Shown here piece after piece: positions 9,236 to 17,448 of a DNA stretch of 64,000 nucleotides. Origin of the DNA: E44-bin89 sp034409565 (GTDB lineage Bacteria; Chloroflexota; Dehalococcoidia; Dehalococcoidales; RBG-16-60-22); NCBI GenBank assembly GCA_034409565.1, contig DAOUMS010000002.1:78436-142435 (forward strand), written 5' to 3'. The notes beneath the pieces were generated by a model. It worked only from the letters and a program-made list of their open reading frames with translations, was not told the DNA's origin and did no database searches. How positions within the stretch are numbered: the stretch's first letter is position 1; each line of letters begins with the position of its first letter. A program made the position numbers and the translations under genes.

Positions 9236-10555
9236 CTAACCGTATGCTATGCTAGGCAGCCACAAGATTATCTGGGGAAAGATTATCACCAGCGCCAGGC
9301 CGATTAGCTGCAGAGCTATGAAAGGAATTACGCCCTTGAATATATGATGCAACTGTACTTCAGAAGGTGCCACTCCCTTAAGATAGAATATAGAAGGAGC
9401 GAAAGGCGGTGTCAGGAAAGACGTCTGCAGACAAACCGCGAAAACTATGGCAAACCATAATGGGTCAAAACCAAGCTTGGGTATTATTGGTGTCAGGATG
9501 GGGATAAGGATTAGAAGAATGGCAATCCAATCGACAAAGAAGCCCATAATGAAGATTATAAACAGTACTACGCCCAGAACCCCCATGGGGCCGAAAGGCA
9601 GCCAGTTTAAGAAACGCGTTACCACGTCGCCGCCACCAAGAGCGAGAAAGACGCCGGTAAAGATACTGGCGCCCATGGTTACTATCAGTATCATGCTCGA
9701 AATTTTCACGGTCTCATAGACGGCGCTCTTTAAACCCTGCCAGGTGAACTTCCGGTAAATGACGCTGAGAATCAGCCCGCCAAGCACACCAACCGCAGCC
9801 GCTTCTACCGGTGCTGCCAGCCCCATGATAATTGACCCGAGAACGGCGACAATGATTAAGAAAAAGGGAAGCATGCCAGTTATCACCGAGCTAATCACCT
9901 GCCATTTAGGCATAGTTCTTTCCTCAGGTGGCAGGCTTGGGCCCGCCTGGGGCTGAAGAAAACATCTGATAGCTATGTAGGAAATATATAAGCCCGAAAG
10001 CAACAGGCCGGGGAATATGCTGGCGGTAAAAAGTCTGGCCACGGACAGGCTGGCCAGAGGCCCATATAGAATCAGCATCACGCTCGGCGGGATTAGGATA
10101 CCCAGAGTTCCGCCAGCTAATATAGACCCTGTGGCTAGAGGCAGGTCATACCCACGCTTCATCATAACGGGTAAGGCCAGCAGACCCATAACTGAAACCG
10201 GGGCACCAACTATCCCTGTGCCAGCGGCAAACAAGGTACATAGAAAAACAGTGGCTAAAGCCACTGAACCCCTTACTGGCCCCAGCGCAACTTGAAGGAT
10301 CTGGAAAGCCTTGTCGGCAATTCCAGCCCGTTCCATGAGGCACCCCATAAACACAAACAAGGGAACCGCAGGCAGGGCTTCGTTGGCCATTACCCAGAAG
10401 CTGCGGGACACCATCTGGTTCATAACCACTGAGCCCCAGCCGATAAGGCCAAATATCAGGCCAATTCCGGCGAGGACGAAAGCGACATGGAAACCGGAAA
10501 AAATGCCCACCATGACCGCGGCAAACATCAATATGGCAAGAGTTTCAGATTCCAT
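9236..10555 (-). CDS. dctM: TRAP transporter large permease
   Basis: A 439-residue, roughly 12-helix membrane protein, the ion-coupled translocation subunit of a tripartite ATP-independent periplasmic transporter. It shows GIFSGFHVAFVLAGIG, PLFVFMG and ERAG near residues 60-80, ASGSILAGGTLGILIPPSVM-type text, and the C-terminal PFAPSIFYLKG. Its start lies 1 base after the small permease stop, with GGGGAG upstream, so the two are co-translated. TRAP systems import organic acids or sugar acids, which fits the surrounding dehydrogenases. Confidence 0.96.
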   Translation of the reverse strand: MESETLAILMFAAVMVGIFSGFHVAFVLAGIGLIFGLIGWGSVVMNQMVSRSFWVMANEALPAVPLFVFMGCLMERAGIADKAFQILQVALGPVRGSVALATVFLCTLFAAGTGIVGAPVSVMGLLALPVMMKRGYDLPLATGSILAGGTLGILIPPSVMLILYGPLASLSVARLFTASIFPGLLLSGLYISYIAIRCFLQPQAGPSLPPEERTMPKWQVISSVITGMLPFFLIIVAVLGSIIMGLAAPVEAAAVGVLGGLILSVIYRKFTWQGLKSAVYETVKISSMILIVTMGASIFTGVFLALGGGDVVTRFLNWLPFGPMGVLGVVLFIIFIMGFFVDWIAILLILIPILTPIIPKLGFDPLWFAIVFAVCLQTSFLTPPFAPSIFYLKGVAPSEVQLHHIFKGVIPFIALQLIGLALVIIFPQIILWLPSIAYG

Positions 10556-10556
10556 G

Positions 10557-11057
10557 TTATGCTCCCCTCAGCGCAACGCGCAGGTTGCGAATAAATACAG
10601 CGATTCCCTGGAGCAGCAACAGGAAAATACCTATCGGGAATACTGTCTTAAAGGGATAAATGATTGGTAGCCAGGCGGTGGTAAAGGCCTTCTCCTTCAT
10701 TTGCCAAGAAAAGGCGGCAAATTTTGTCCCAAATACAAGCAAAGCCGCCATGACGGGAAAAAAGAGCAGCAGGTAACCGCAGATATCAACTATTGCCTTG
10801 TTACGCGGCGATAAACGCTGATAAAAAACGTCTATCCTTATGTGACCACCCAGGGAAAGCAGGTAAGCGGCTCCCATCATAAAGTGGACGCCATAAAGCA
10901 TATAGGTCATATCGTAAGCCCATATGGTGGGAGCGTTGAAAATATACCGTGCGGTTACTTCATAAAGTAACCCCCCGACCAGGGGGATTATAAGCCAGGC
11001 AAAAACCTTCCCACTTATTTCACTGATTTTATCGATGGTACTTAGAAAGGTATTCAA
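10557..11057 (-). CDS. dctQ: TRAP transporter small permease
   Basis: About 166 residues with four predicted membrane helices (AWLIIPLVGGLLYEVTARY, the YGVHFMMGAAYLL region, LLLFFPVMAALLVF and FPIGIFLLLLQGIAVF). Pairs with the large permease. There is no in-frame ATG near the N-terminus. I chose the TTG at 11057 because AAGGAG sits 7 bases upstream; another TTG seven codons earlier at 11078 lacks a good site. It lies between the binding-protein gene and dctM, the usual order. Confidence 0.9.
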   Translation of the reverse strand: MNTFLSTIDKISEISGKVFAWLIIPLVGGLLYEVTARYIFNAPTIWAYDMTYMLYGVHFMMGAAYLLSLGGHIRIDVFYQRLSPRNKAIVDICGYLLLFFPVMAALLVFGTKFAAFSWQMKEKAFTTAWLPIIYPFKTVFPIGIFLLLLQGIAVFIRNLRVALRGA

Positions 11058-11115
11058 GCATTTGCTCCTTACCAGCAATATATTACGACTTTTGCCAACA
11101 ATTGCAAAGTATTGT

Positions 11116-11166
11116 GCCGGGCCCGGCGATAAGCTAGCAAGGGTTAGATACCGTTACTAGCTTATC
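11116..11166 (-). promoter_or_regulatory. palindrome and 10-bp stem-loop downstream of dctP
   Basis: GATAAGCTAG (11128-11137) pairs perfectly with CTAGCTTATC (11157-11166) across a 19-base loop. Directly beside it, 11116-11127 is the 12-bp palindrome GCCGGGCCCGGC. In the minus-strand transcript these follow the dctP stop and precede dctQ. No strong U-run follows, so a partial attenuator or an mRNA-stabilising structure that raises binding-protein expression over permease is more likely than a full terminator (inference). Confidence 0.55.
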
Positions 11167-11186
11167 ACCTACCGGCTCATGTCTGC

Positions 11187-12365
11187 TTATTTCTCCCAGT
11201 ACCAGTCAGCGGCGAAAGAATAGTCTTTGAAGAACTTCCGCCTAAATGGGACCTGTTGCTCAGCCCATTTTCTCTGTGATTCTAGTACCTTGGCGAACAT
11301 AGGATTTTCGTCAGATAACTTTTGGGATACTGTTTCCCAGGCTTCCATTTGTTTGACCAAGATATCGTCTGGAACGTCAACCACCTCAACACCGTACTTT
11401 GTTTCAAGCTCTTCAAGGGCTGGAATACACATACGGTATTCTTCCACGGTATTTTTGAGGAGCATCTCGTTGCAGACCGATTCGACCAGCAACTGGAGAC
11501 TTGTTGGCAGTGATGCCCAGGATTGGGTATTAAATACCAGGAAATTGTACCCGCAGGGCTGGTGTAAGCTCGGAGCGTGGTAGTACTTGAGAACATCCCC
11601 GAGGCCGAGGTTCAGGTCACTGTGCGGGTCACTGTATTCCGTGGCATCAATGACGCCCTTCTCCAGGGACGGAAGTATCTCACCTCCGGGCACGTTCACT
11701 ACCGTTGCCCCTGCTTCCTCGTAGAGCAAGGCCGCTAACCCGGCGACTCGCATTTTGTAGCCAGCCAGGTCATCCCAGGAATGCAATGGTTCAGGGAACC
11801 AGCCGAGTGGCTCGGGGAACTCACCCTTAATAGCAAAGGCTTTGAGATTGTTATAACCAGCCGCTTTAAAGGTCTCATCGAGCAACTCGTAGCCGCCGCC
11901 AAAGAACATCCAGCTCATATTGTCCATGTTATCCATGCCATAGGTGCCAGCTACTGCGCCAGAAAACAGGCCAAAGGCGGAATTCTTACCCACTCCGTAG
12001 CCGGCGTTCCAGCACGCCACTTCCATCACACCTTGTTCAGCCGCATCAACTACTTCATAAGCCGGGACTATGGTTCCCGGAGCCAGATGCTGGATTTGCA
12101 GCTGTCCTTCAGAAACTTCCTTGATTCGCTCAATCGCTCTGTCGTGCGACAGATAGTCCCAGGTGCCAGGCGCAAACGCATTTTGACCCTTCCATTTGAA
12201 TACTTCAGCGGGTTGCGCTGGAGCTGGGGCTGGGGCTGGAGCTGGTGCTGGAGCTGGTGCTGGCGCCGGGGTAGGCTCTGGAGCTGGTGCTGCGCAGCCA
12301 GTGGCCACCATGACGATAACTAATACCAGCCCTGCGATTAAAGCAAATAACTGCTTTTTATGCAT
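11187..12365 (-). CDS. dctP: TRAP transporter substrate-binding lipoprotein
   Basis: A 392-residue solute-binding protein. A lipoprotein signal peptide (hydrophobic core, lipobox VATGC, Cys24) is followed by a long alanine-proline linker (about residues 25-50) and the DctP domain. Family segments include GTIVPAYEVVDAAEQGVMEV, PLGWFPEP and GVIDATEYSDPHSDL. In DctP proteins a central arginine binds the ligand carboxylate; MRVAGLAALLYEEAGA is the corresponding region here. The domain resembles the sub-group with large, often 2-oxo or aromatic acid ligands, but the ligand cannot be assigned. The AP linker probably tethers the protein outside the membrane. Confidence 0.93.
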   Translation of the reverse strand: MHKKQLFALIAGLVLVIVMVATGCAAPAPEPTPAPAPAPAPAPAPAPAPAQPAEVFKWKGQNAFAPGTWDYLSHDRAIERIKEVSEGQLQIQHLAPGTIVPAYEVVDAAEQGVMEVACWNAGYGVGKNSAFGLFSGAVAGTYGMDNMDNMSWMFFGGGYELLDETFKAAGYNNLKAFAIKGEFPEPLGWFPEPLHSWDDLAGYKMRVAGLAALLYEEAGATVVNVPGGEILPSLEKGVIDATEYSDPHSDLNLGLGDVLKYYHAPSLHQPCGYNFLVFNTQSWASLPTSLQLLVESVCNEMLLKNTVEEYRMCIPALEELETKYGVEVVDVPDDILVKQMEAWETVSQKLSDENPMFAKVLESQRKWAEQQVPFRRKFFKDYSFAADWYWEK

Positions 12366-12458
12366 TTTTCCCTCCTCATAAATAATAACCTAAGCTGCAT
12401 GAAAAATATTACTGTTGAAAGGGATCACCCCCTTTATCAATTATTCAAGATATTGCTT

Positions 12459-12487
12459 GCGTGTCTTTAAGGGCAAAGAAGACACGC
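12459..12487 (-). promoter_or_regulatory. 9-bp stem-loop upstream of dctP
   Basis: GCGTGTCTT at 12459-12467 pairs perfectly with AAGACACGC at 12479-12487 around an 11-base loop, between the SDR stop and the dctP start on the minus strand. No U-run follows in the direction of transcription. Together with the hairpin after dctP it brackets the binding-protein gene, consistent with transcript processing or stabilisation. Confidence 0.5.
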
Positions 12488-12511
12488 CTGGTAAAAAGTC
12501 CTTTTGCCTCT

Positions 12512-13312
12512 TCATTTGAAGCTCTTGCCTCTATCAAAAAACCTGAATTCCGGCCCTAGGTCATGGCAACAGCTTAATCCGCCGTCTACCACAAGGCACT
12601 GGCCGGTAATGTAATCCGACTCGTAGGAGCTGAGGAAGAGGATAGCCGGCACCACACTTTCCGGTGTACCGTACCCGAGAGGTATTTTGCTATCGATTAT
12701 TTTGCCTACTGACGTGGCCCGCATTTTGGCACTTATCGGCGTGGCCATAAATCCGGGGGCAACCGCATTGACACAGATATGGTAGGGGGCAAAATCCATC
12801 GCCCATATCCTCGTCATTCCGAGCACGCCGGCTTTAGCGGCGGTATAGGCGGTTGAAGACAATCCGGTCAGCCCGGCAATAGAAGCAACATTGACGACCT
12901 TGCCGCATTTCCTCTCTATCATGTGAGGTATCACTGCTTTGGTAACCAGGAATGTCCCTTTAAGGTCTACGCCTACCTCTTTGTCCCAAATGTCTTCAGT
13001 AGTGTCCAGTAACCCTTGACGAACAATGATGCCGGCATTATTAACCAGGACGTCTATTTTGTGGTAAGCATTAAGCGTTTCTTCAGTCAGGTTCTCGGCT
13101 TCATCAGCTTTTGAGATGTCCGTTTTAACCGCGAGGGCTCTGCCACCCACCTCTGCAATCTCGGTCACCGTCTCTTTGGCACCATTGAAATCAATGTCAG
13201 AGCTTACAACCGCCGCACCTTCCCTCGCAAAGGCACGACAGCACGTCCGACCCAGTCCAGAACCCCCTCCGGTGACAATTACCACTTTGTCCGTGAACCT
13301 GGTGCCTTTCAA
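12512..13312 (-). CDS. short-chain dehydrogenase/reductase (SDR)
   Basis: A 266-residue classical SDR. VTGGGSGLGR cofactor loop, DIDF acidic residue after beta-2 suggesting NAD preference, NNAG near residue 91, catalytic Ser (NVASIAG) and YTAAK. Likely oxidises a hydroxyl group of the imported acid or sugar. The start is TTG at 13312, with AGGAGG 10 bases upstream. It sits between the regulator and the TRAP genes. Confidence 0.9.
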   Translation of the reverse strand: MKGTRFTDKVVIVTGGGSGLGRTCCRAFAREGAAVVSSDIDFNGAKETVTEIAEVGGRALAVKTDISKADEAENLTEETLNAYHKIDVLVNNAGIIVRQGLLDTTEDIWDKEVGVDLKGTFLVTKAVIPHMIERKCGKVVNVASIAGLTGLSSTAYTAAKAGVLGMTRIWAMDFAPYHICVNAVAPGFMATPISAKMRATSVGKIIDSKIPLGYGTPESVVPAILFLSSYESDYITGQCLVVDGGLSCCHDLGPEFRFFDRGKSFK

Positions 13313-13390
13313 AGGGCTTTATCCTCCTGGTTTCCGCACCACCCCTGTTTTACTTCAATGCGGTATTGAATATTTTTTTAAGGTAGATGG

Positions 13391-14281
13391 CTATTGAGTG
13401 GTCCCATACCCCGGTGACGAAGGCTCGGTAGCCCCAGATGCTTGGGAAGCTGAGTCCAGAACGTTCTGCTGCCACCAGGTACGGAGTTCTTCTACATCAT
13501 GAACAGGGTTACTCTCATCTTGGTAACCCAGCCGGTAGCTAATCAGGCTCGCTCCGAGTTTGACCAGTGCCGACCATTGTGCGCGAATAGTATCGCTAAT
13601 TCTGTAAATTGGCCCTGATATGCTTGTGGCGGCGGTAACCTTGCCACTGGCATCTCGTATTACAGACCCGATGCCCTCAACACCTATCCAGCTACCCTCA
13701 TGGTCAATGGAAACCCCGGTCTTCTTTATCTCTTTAAGCTCTTTTTTAAGTTCTGTCTTGGTCTTAATTGTTTTCTCAGTAGTGGGAATCAGGTTTTCAT
13801 CAGGATATATTCTATCCAGTGTTTCCTCATCCAGTTCACTCAATATTGCTTTACCCATCGCCGAACCATAGGCGGGAATTATCGCACCGACATGACGGGG
13901 CTCACGTACAGCGTGTTTCGCTTCCTCTTTCAGGATAAATATTACGTTTCCTTTATCGAAGATACCCAGATTAACTGCTTCGCCTGTTAGTTCGTTCAGT
14001 ATTTTGGTGACCGGACTGGCCGCTTTAATAATATCTGTCGTGCTCAAATACAGGCTTCCCAGTGCATAGAGTATGGGACCAATCGTATACTTTTCTGTTT
14101 TTTCGTCTCTCTGCAACAGGCCGTCATCCATCAAGGTCATCATTATTCGGTAGGCTGTGGTCCGGTGTATGCCAAGCTTCCGGGCTATTTCAGCAACACT
14201 GAACTCCACTTGTTCTGGAGAGAAGCATTTCAGTAATAACGCAGCCCGGTGTAGCGATTTAATGCGATTAATACGTTCCAT
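13391..14281 (-). CDS. IclR-family transcriptional regulator
   Basis: About 296 residues. An N-terminal winged helix-turn-helix (KSLHRAALLLKCF, FSVAEIARKLGIHRTTAYRIM) is followed by the IclR effector domain (GIFDKGNVIFILKEE, GSAMGKAILSELD, SIDHEGSWIGVEGIGSVIRD, ATSISGPIYRI). Probably controls the surrounding transport and dehydrogenase genes in response to a small organic acid. I place the start at the ATG 14281, just before the HTH; the upstream in-frame ATG at 14314 lies inside a perfect palindrome and has no ribosome site. The C-terminal tail is Ser/Pro-rich and longer than usual. Confidence 0.9.
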   Translation of the reverse strand: MERINRIKSLHRAALLLKCFSPEQVEFSVAEIARKLGIHRTTAYRIMMTLMDDGLLQRDEKTEKYTIGPILYALGSLYLSTTDIIKAASPVTKILNELTGEAVNLGIFDKGNVIFILKEEAKHAVREPRHVGAIIPAYGSAMGKAILSELDEETLDRIYPDENLIPTTEKTIKTKTELKKELKEIKKTGVSIDHEGSWIGVEGIGSVIRDASGKVTAATSISGPIYRISDTIRAQWSALVKLGASLISYRLGYQDESNPVHDVEELRTWWQQNVLDSASQASGATEPSSPGYGTTQ

Positions 14282-14302
14282 CTTGAAAACCTGATTTGTT
14301 AT

Positions 14303-14325
14303 TATGTTGCGCATTGCGCAACATA
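14303..14325. promoter_or_regulatory. probable IclR operator (perfect palindrome)
   Basis: TATGTTGCGC (14303-14312) and GCGCAACATA (14316-14325) are exact reverse complements around ATT. The site is 22 bases upstream of the preferred iclR start and downstream of the transketolase genes. Palindromes of this size immediately upstream of IclR genes commonly serve autoregulation; binding here is an inference. Confidence 0.65.
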
Positions 14326-14504
14326 TGTTTCAGTTTTTGTATCGTAAAAATTTTACATAGCAAATGTTAATTTGTCAATACTTTAGGGAAACTTTTTTAG
14401 GGCATTTTTGCCGGGCCAGCATTATTTCTGGCATCCGGTGCCTCTAATGGTATAACAGGAATGGCCCTGGATGTTACCGGCGGTATATTTGCCGGCTGGG
14501 CCAA

Positions 14505-15377
14505 TCAAGGCGCAGCTTTACTCTTTCTAAGCTCGGCCAAAGTTCTCTTCAGTTCCGCGATAGCTTTATCTCTTTGCTCTCTGGTTACAGGACTGGCATG
14601 CCATTCCATTACATCTTCCATATAGGATACGCCCTTGCCTTTAACTGTCTTGCAGACAAGCACGCAGGGCTTGCGTTCCCGCATTTTGTTTCGTCTGGTT
14701 TCAAATGCAGCCATGAGCGATGGTATATCATGTCCATCCGCGGCTAATACCTCCCACCCGAAGGCACGCCACTTATCAAGAAGGGGTTCGATATTCATAA
14801 CCTCGTTGACATTGCCATCCACCTGAAGGTTATTGTAGTCGACTATCGCCGTTAGATTATTGACACGATGATGGCTGGTTGCCATAGCGGCTTCCCATGT
14901 CAGGCCCTCTTGCAGTTCGCCATCTGACAAGAGAGCGTAGACCTGGAAATCTCTGCCGGTCTGCCTGGCCCCCAGAGCCATCCCGAGACCAATGGATAGT
15001 CCGTGGCCAAGGGAACCCGTCGTCATATCAATCCCGGGTGTCTTCCGAAAATCAGGGTGACCTTGAAGCAAGCTATTTATGTGGCGTAATGTCTTGAGCA
15101 CGCCGCGGTCAAAGTAGCCTTTATGGGCAAGAGCCGCATAAATAATGGGACAGGCATGTCCTTTTGAGAGAACCAATCTGTCTCTATCTTCCCAGGCAGG
15201 GCGCCGGGGGTCTATATTCATCACCTGCCAGTAGAGAGTGGTTACAATTTCGGCAGCCGACAATGAGCCGCCGGGGTGTCCACTACCGGCATGGTAAATC
15301 ATATCTATAACGTCACAGCGCAATTCGTAAGCCTTTATTTGTAAGAAATCGATTATGCTATCTTTCCGGCCAGGCAC
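14505..15377 (-). CDS. tktN: transketolase, N-terminal (thiamine-pyrophosphate) subunit
   Basis: A 290-residue half-transketolase. HAGSGHPGGSLSAAEIVTTLY opens the TPP domain; GSLGHGLSIGLGMALG and the TPP/Mg motif SDGELQEG through DYNNLQVDG follow, with VKGKGVSYMED at the end. Transfers two-carbon units between sugar phosphates together with the C-terminal subunit. It lies downstream of that subunit, 34 bases apart, in reverse of the usual N-then-C gene order. Split transketolases are common in anaerobes; in catabolic clusters they can act on unusual ketose phosphates. Confidence 0.93.
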   Translation of the reverse strand: MPGRKDSIIDFLQIKAYELRCDVIDMIYHAGSGHPGGSLSAAEIVTTLYWQVMNIDPRRPAWEDRDRLVLSKGHACPIIYAALAHKGYFDRGVLKTLRHINSLLQGHPDFRKTPGIDMTTGSLGHGLSIGLGMALGARQTGRDFQVYALLSDGELQEGLTWEAAMATSHHRVNNLTAIVDYNNLQVDGNVNEVMNIEPLLDKWRAFGWEVLAADGHDIPSLMAAFETRRNKMRERKPCVLVCKTVKGKGVSYMEDVMEWHASPVTREQRDKAIAELKRTLAELRKSKAAP

Positions 15378-15411
15378 TGATTTTTCCCCTTTCTCTAGGT
15401 TGCATAATATG

Positions 15412-16368
15412 CTAATGCTTCTTTATGCTAACAACATCGCGAACTGCTCGTATGATGTCATCCCGTCCGAGTCCATATTTATCTCTTAATTCGTAATTTT
15501 TACCTGATTCAGTATATACGTCTTTAATGCCCAAACCGCGAAATCGCACCTTTATTTCGGCTTCAACCAGACACTGGCAGACCGCTGATGCCAGACCGCC
15601 AATAATATTATGGTCTTCTATCGTGACCACGGCTCCAGTTTTGTTCGCTGATTTAACCAGCAATTCTTTATCCAGAGGCTTAAGAGTCGGCATATCCAGT
15701 ACTTCAACTCCGATTCCATCCAGAGCCAGACTTTCGGCAGCCTCCAATACCCTGCTCAGTGCAATCCCGTAGGAGATAATGGTAACGTCTTCTCCTTCTT
15801 TCACCGTGTAGCCATGGCCTATATTAAACTCAGTGTTTTCATCATATATAACAGGTGTAGCTTCATATTCAATCCTGATGTAAACCGGTCCTTCGTGTTT
15901 TACAGCTGCCTGTGCTATTTTTCGGGCTAAAACTGCGTCTGATGGCACCATTACGACCAGATTGGGGAAGCTCCGTACAATAGCTATATCTTCCAGAGAT
16001 TGATGAGTTACTCCGTCCTTGCCATCGCTCAAACCGGCGTAACCACCGATTACTTTGACGTTGAGATTCGGATAACAGATGAAGGTCCTGAATTGTTCAC
16101 ACGCCCGCATCGAGGCAAATACGGCAAAAGTCATGGCAAATGGAATCATACCGGTCGATGCCAAACCAGCGGCCACGCCAAGTAAATTCTGTTCAGCGAT
16201 GCCCATATCATAAAATCTCTTGGGGAATACATCGCGAAATCGCCGCGAACGGGTAGTCCGGGAAACATCAGCATCAAGTACCACGAGTCCGGCATTTTGT
16301 TTGGCGATTTCAATAAGTTCGTCAACAAATGCTTCGCGTGGGTCAATCATTTTTGCATCTCGCATCAT
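15412..16368 (-). CDS. tktC: transketolase, C-terminal subunit
   Basis: About 318 residues covering the pyrimidine-binding and C-terminal domains of transketolase. RFYDMGIAEQNLLGVAAGLA contains the catalytic Glu contacting the TPP aminopyrimidine; DGVTHQSLEDIAIVRSFPN and EDHNIIGGLASAV are typical. There are four possible ATG starts within ten codons; the one at 16368 has AAGGA nine bases upstream. First gene of the minus-strand cluster, so a promoter should lie in 16370-16590. The partner subunit follows directly. Confidence 0.93.
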   Translation of the reverse strand: MMRDAKMIDPREAFVDELIEIAKQNAGLVVLDADVSRTTRSRRFRDVFPKRFYDMGIAEQNLLGVAAGLASTGMIPFAMTFAVFASMRACEQFRTFICYPNLNVKVIGGYAGLSDGKDGVTHQSLEDIAIVRSFPNLVVMVPSDAVLARKIAQAAVKHEGPVYIRIEYEATPVIYDENTEFNIGHGYTVKEGEDVTIISYGIALSRVLEAAESLALDGIGVEVLDMPTLKPLDKELLVKSANKTGAVVTIEDHNIIGGLASAVCQCLVEAEIKVRFRGLGIKDVYTESGKNYELRDKYGLGRDDIIRAVRDVVSIKKH

Positions 16369-16593
16369 GCTATCCATTCCTTAATATTTTCAGGTCTGTA
16401 AATTTTTATATGACGGCTAATCTTTCCGTTTTATTTAAATATTCCGGGGTTATATACTTCAAGCGGATATTCCATTCTACCATAAACCGAAAAGTGATAG
16501 AATAGGGGTATGTGCAAGTTGTTCAAGCCTTATTTTGATTTTTGGGTCCTTTGTATTAAATGGGCTTATTGGCGTTGGGAGGGCAGAGAACCT

Positions 16594-17283
16594 ATGATTA
16601 CATCTGTCCTATCTTTTCTCGTCTCTATTGGTGGGGTAATTGGGGCATTTCTTACAAAGGAATGGTGGATATTCCTTGTACCATTAGGTATGTTTATACT
16701 ATTTATCGCACCTTATAAACTTTGGAAAGCACAGCATGATGAATTAACAAAAATGAAAGAGAAACGGCTTGTAGTTTCTCTTTCAGATAATTATAGGCCA
16801 AGAGATGGTTCAGATTGGCTTCGCTTGCGTGTGGATAATCCGAGTGGGGTAAGTATTAAGGGGTGCTATGGGAAGCTATCTTATTACACAATGCTTGTTA
16901 GCGTGGAGGGCATTTCTAAGAAAGCAACAGATATATCTACTGGAGCATCGTTAAATGATGGTTTACCACCTGCAAGGCATCCCTTCCCATGGGCATCAAC
17001 AACTACTCCACCAATATTGAAGCCAATAGGGAGTAAAGACCACGAATTTCTTTATATAGCTGTTGTACCGAAACAGGGTACTAATTTCTTTACGCCAACA
17101 GAATCAGGGCTAGGATACCCCAAAACTAATATTTTTGCTGAATATGAAGCGCAAATAGACATTGGGTCTGAAAGTGAGGAATTTTCTCCAACAAGGGTAG
17201 TCTTTAGATTTGCGATGACACAGCATAGTATAGAAGCTAAGGAATTAGAGATTGTTAATGAACAAAGTGAAATCAAGACTTAA
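16594..17283 (+). CDS. hypothetical membrane-anchored protein
   Basis: About 229 residues, not recognised. Two adjacent hydrophobic segments at the N-terminus (MITSVLSFLVSIGGVIGAFL and WWIFLVPLGMFILFIAPY) are followed by a soluble, beta-rich domain of roughly 170 residues (LRLRVDNPSG, FLYIAVVPKQGTNFF). I start at 16594 because GGGAGGG is 10 bases upstream; an upstream ATG at 16510 lacks a site. The region is visibly richer in A and T than its neighbours and next to a transposase, suggesting acquired DNA. Its end overlaps the next small gene. Confidence 0.6.
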   Translation: MITSVLSFLVSIGGVIGAFLTKEWWIFLVPLGMFILFIAPYKLWKAQHDELTKMKEKRLVVSLSDNYRPRDGSDWLRLRVDNPSGVSIKGCYGKLSYYTMLVSVEGISKKATDISTGASLNDGLPPARHPFPWASTTTPPILKPIGSKDHEFLYIAVVPKQGTNFFTPTESGLGYPKTNIFAEYEAQIDIGSESEEFSPTRVVFRFAMTQHSIEAKELEIVNEQSEIKT

Positions 17284-17446
17284 AGAACTAGCATTAACAT
17301 TATTCGTGCTTCTCCTGTTGAGTGTGGTACTCCTTGCGGTTGTCGGGTTCACAACTTTGTTTGGGGAATACTGGAAGTGGGCGCTCGGTGGGCTCGTAAC
17401 CCTAACATTTGCGTGTATAGCTTTATATCTGGTATATAGAAGGTAA
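17258..17446 (+). CDS. small two-helix membrane protein
   Basis: 62 residues with a basic N-terminus and two hydrophobic segments (LALTLFVLLLLSVVLLAVVG and WALGGLVTLTFACIALYLVY) ending in RR. Overlaps the 3' end of the preceding gene by 26 bases, so the two are probably co-expressed. No family recognised. The ATG at 17258 is preferred over a TTG two codons earlier. Confidence 0.5.
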   Translation: MNKVKSRLKELALTLFVLLLLSVVLLAVVGFTTLFGEYWKWALGGLVTLTFACIALYLVYRR

Positions 17447-17448
17447 AG

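Noticed and set aside
12215..12295. Short tandem repeat (GCTGGA/GCTGGT/GGGGCT units)
   Set aside because: It encodes the alanine-proline linker of the DctP lipoprotein on the minus strand; the repetition is explained by the protein.
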